DNA of 64,000 bases from assembly GCF_040718835.1 (NCBI RefSeq), contig NZ_JBFEFG010000280.1, positions 310,001 through 374,000 on the forward strand. Reading direction: 5' to 3'. Origin of the DNA: Bremerella sp. JC817. GTDB lineage: Bacteria > Planctomycetota > Planctomycetia > Pirellulales > Pirellulaceae. The notes beneath the pieces are model-generated. The model had not been told where the DNA came from, ran no database searches, and saw only the letters and a list, made by a program, of their open reading frames with translations. Shown piece after piece: positions 63,508 through 64,000 of the stretch (positions are counted from its first letter, which is position 1; each line of letters begins with the position of its first letter). The position numbers were made by a program, and so were the translations under genes.

Positions 63508-63939
63508 GTGTACGCAACTGCTTCGGTAGAAGCGGATGTGATGAGTGTGCTGCGCCAGTTCGCAGACGCCTACGCATGCCGCGACAAGGGGAGACTCCTG
63601 GGCCTGTTTTGTTCAGATCGAGATGCTGTAGTCCTCGGTAATGGCAGCGACGAACGCAACGTCGGTGCAGCCGCCATCTGGGGACAAGTGCGTCGAGATT
63701 GGGAGCAAACGGACACCTTACGGATGCGATTTGGCTGGAGAAGCGTGTCGACCATGGGTCAGGTTGCCTGGCTCGCCACCGACTGCTACCTCTATGTCCA
63801 AGCTGGCTACCGTAAAGCGGAGTTACCTTTGCGAATTACAGCCGTCATGATCCAAGATCACTGCGGTTGGAAGATTGCTCAAATGCACTATTCCTCGCCA
63901 ATTTGCGTGGAAGCAGATGCAGACACTTGTTTGGAATAG
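63508..63939 (+). CDS. SnoaL-like / NTF2-fold protein
   Basis: A 143-residue cytosolic protein from a GTG at 63508 with AGGGAG six bases upstream; an in-frame GTG at 63481 is possible. The NTF2-like fold is suggested by VLRQFADAYACRDKGRLLGLF, the WGQVRRDWEQTD helix, and the RITAVMIQDHCGWKIAQMHYSSP C-terminal sheet with its conserved HYS-type end. The family includes SnoaL-like cyclases and ketosteroid-isomerase-like proteins; many have no known reaction. The stop lies about 60 bases from the window end. Confidence 0.75.
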   Translation: MYATASVEADVMSVLRQFADAYACRDKGRLLGLFCSDRDAVVLGNGSDERNVGAAAIWGQVRRDWEQTDTLRMRFGWRSVSTMGQVAWLATDCYLYVQAGYRKAELPLRITAVMIQDHCGWKIAQMHYSSPICVEADADTCLE

Positions 63940-64000
63940 CTAAACCTATCTGCCTTGTATTTTATTTTTTGACCGATATCCCAGCTAATCCAAATTCAAA

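Overview
The window looks like a chromosomal segment of a planctomycete of the Pirellulaceae (Blastopirellula/Bremerella/Rhodopirellula type). The evidence is lineage-typical families: two DUF1559 prepilin-like proteins, each with an H-X9-DG motif; a DUF1549/DUF1553 giant cytochrome-like protein beside a cytochrome/WD40 protein; a DUF1598 protein; large secreted proteins with no recognisable fold; and moderately high GC. No phage, insertion sequence, CRISPR array or rRNA was seen. The only RNA gene found is one tRNA-Arg.

Layout. 1-13.4 kb: a partial HEAT-repeat protein, a methyltransferase, a DUF1559 operon, CheD, small membrane proteins, a secreted zinc-peptidase candidate, a long Tex RNA-binding protein with two low-complexity insertions, a small lipoprotein, a PilZ-like membrane protein and a metallophosphoesterase. 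13.4-22.3 kb: a biosynthetic operon read leftwards, made of a phosphopantetheinyl transferase, a free acyl carrier protein and a 2565-residue iterative polyketide synthase. The synthase is KS-AT-DH-psiKR-ER-KR-ACP with a C-terminal alpha-oxoamine synthase (serine palmitoyltransferase/BioF-like) domain. 22.7-31 kb: queC, the cytochrome/WD40 plus DUF1549 pair, an ABC-2 exporter pair and tRNA-Arg(UCG). 31-41 kb: an FHA protein, dnaE, a second DUF1559 operon, DUF1598, a cyclophilin and a MOFRL glycerate kinase. 41-53 kb: two large secreted proteins, a small gene behind a near-consensus sigma-54 promoter, an exported glutathione peroxidase, a MarR regulator with asnB, and rsmD. 53-64 kb: a TadE/TadE/Tad-VWA trio, a secreted DNase-I-fold lipoprotein, a HEAT protein, a histidine kinase followed by a SpoIIE-type phosphatase, an MFS/spermidine-synthase fusion and a SnoaL-like protein.

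The standout system is the PPTase-ACP-PKS/AOS operon. Domain logic predicts a long, unbranched, highly reduced acyl chain built iteratively from malonyl units. There is no thioesterase; the chain would leave by decarboxylative condensation with an amino acid, giving a 3-ketosphinganine-like alpha-amino ketone. That places in one polypeptide what fungal sphinganine-analogue pathways split between two enzymes. Substrate, chain length and product are inference.

Gene calls rest on translated sequence, recognisable motifs, start-site context and gene spacing. No database search was run, so family names are from recognition. Starts were moved inward where a better Shine-Dalgarno sequence or ATG was visible.
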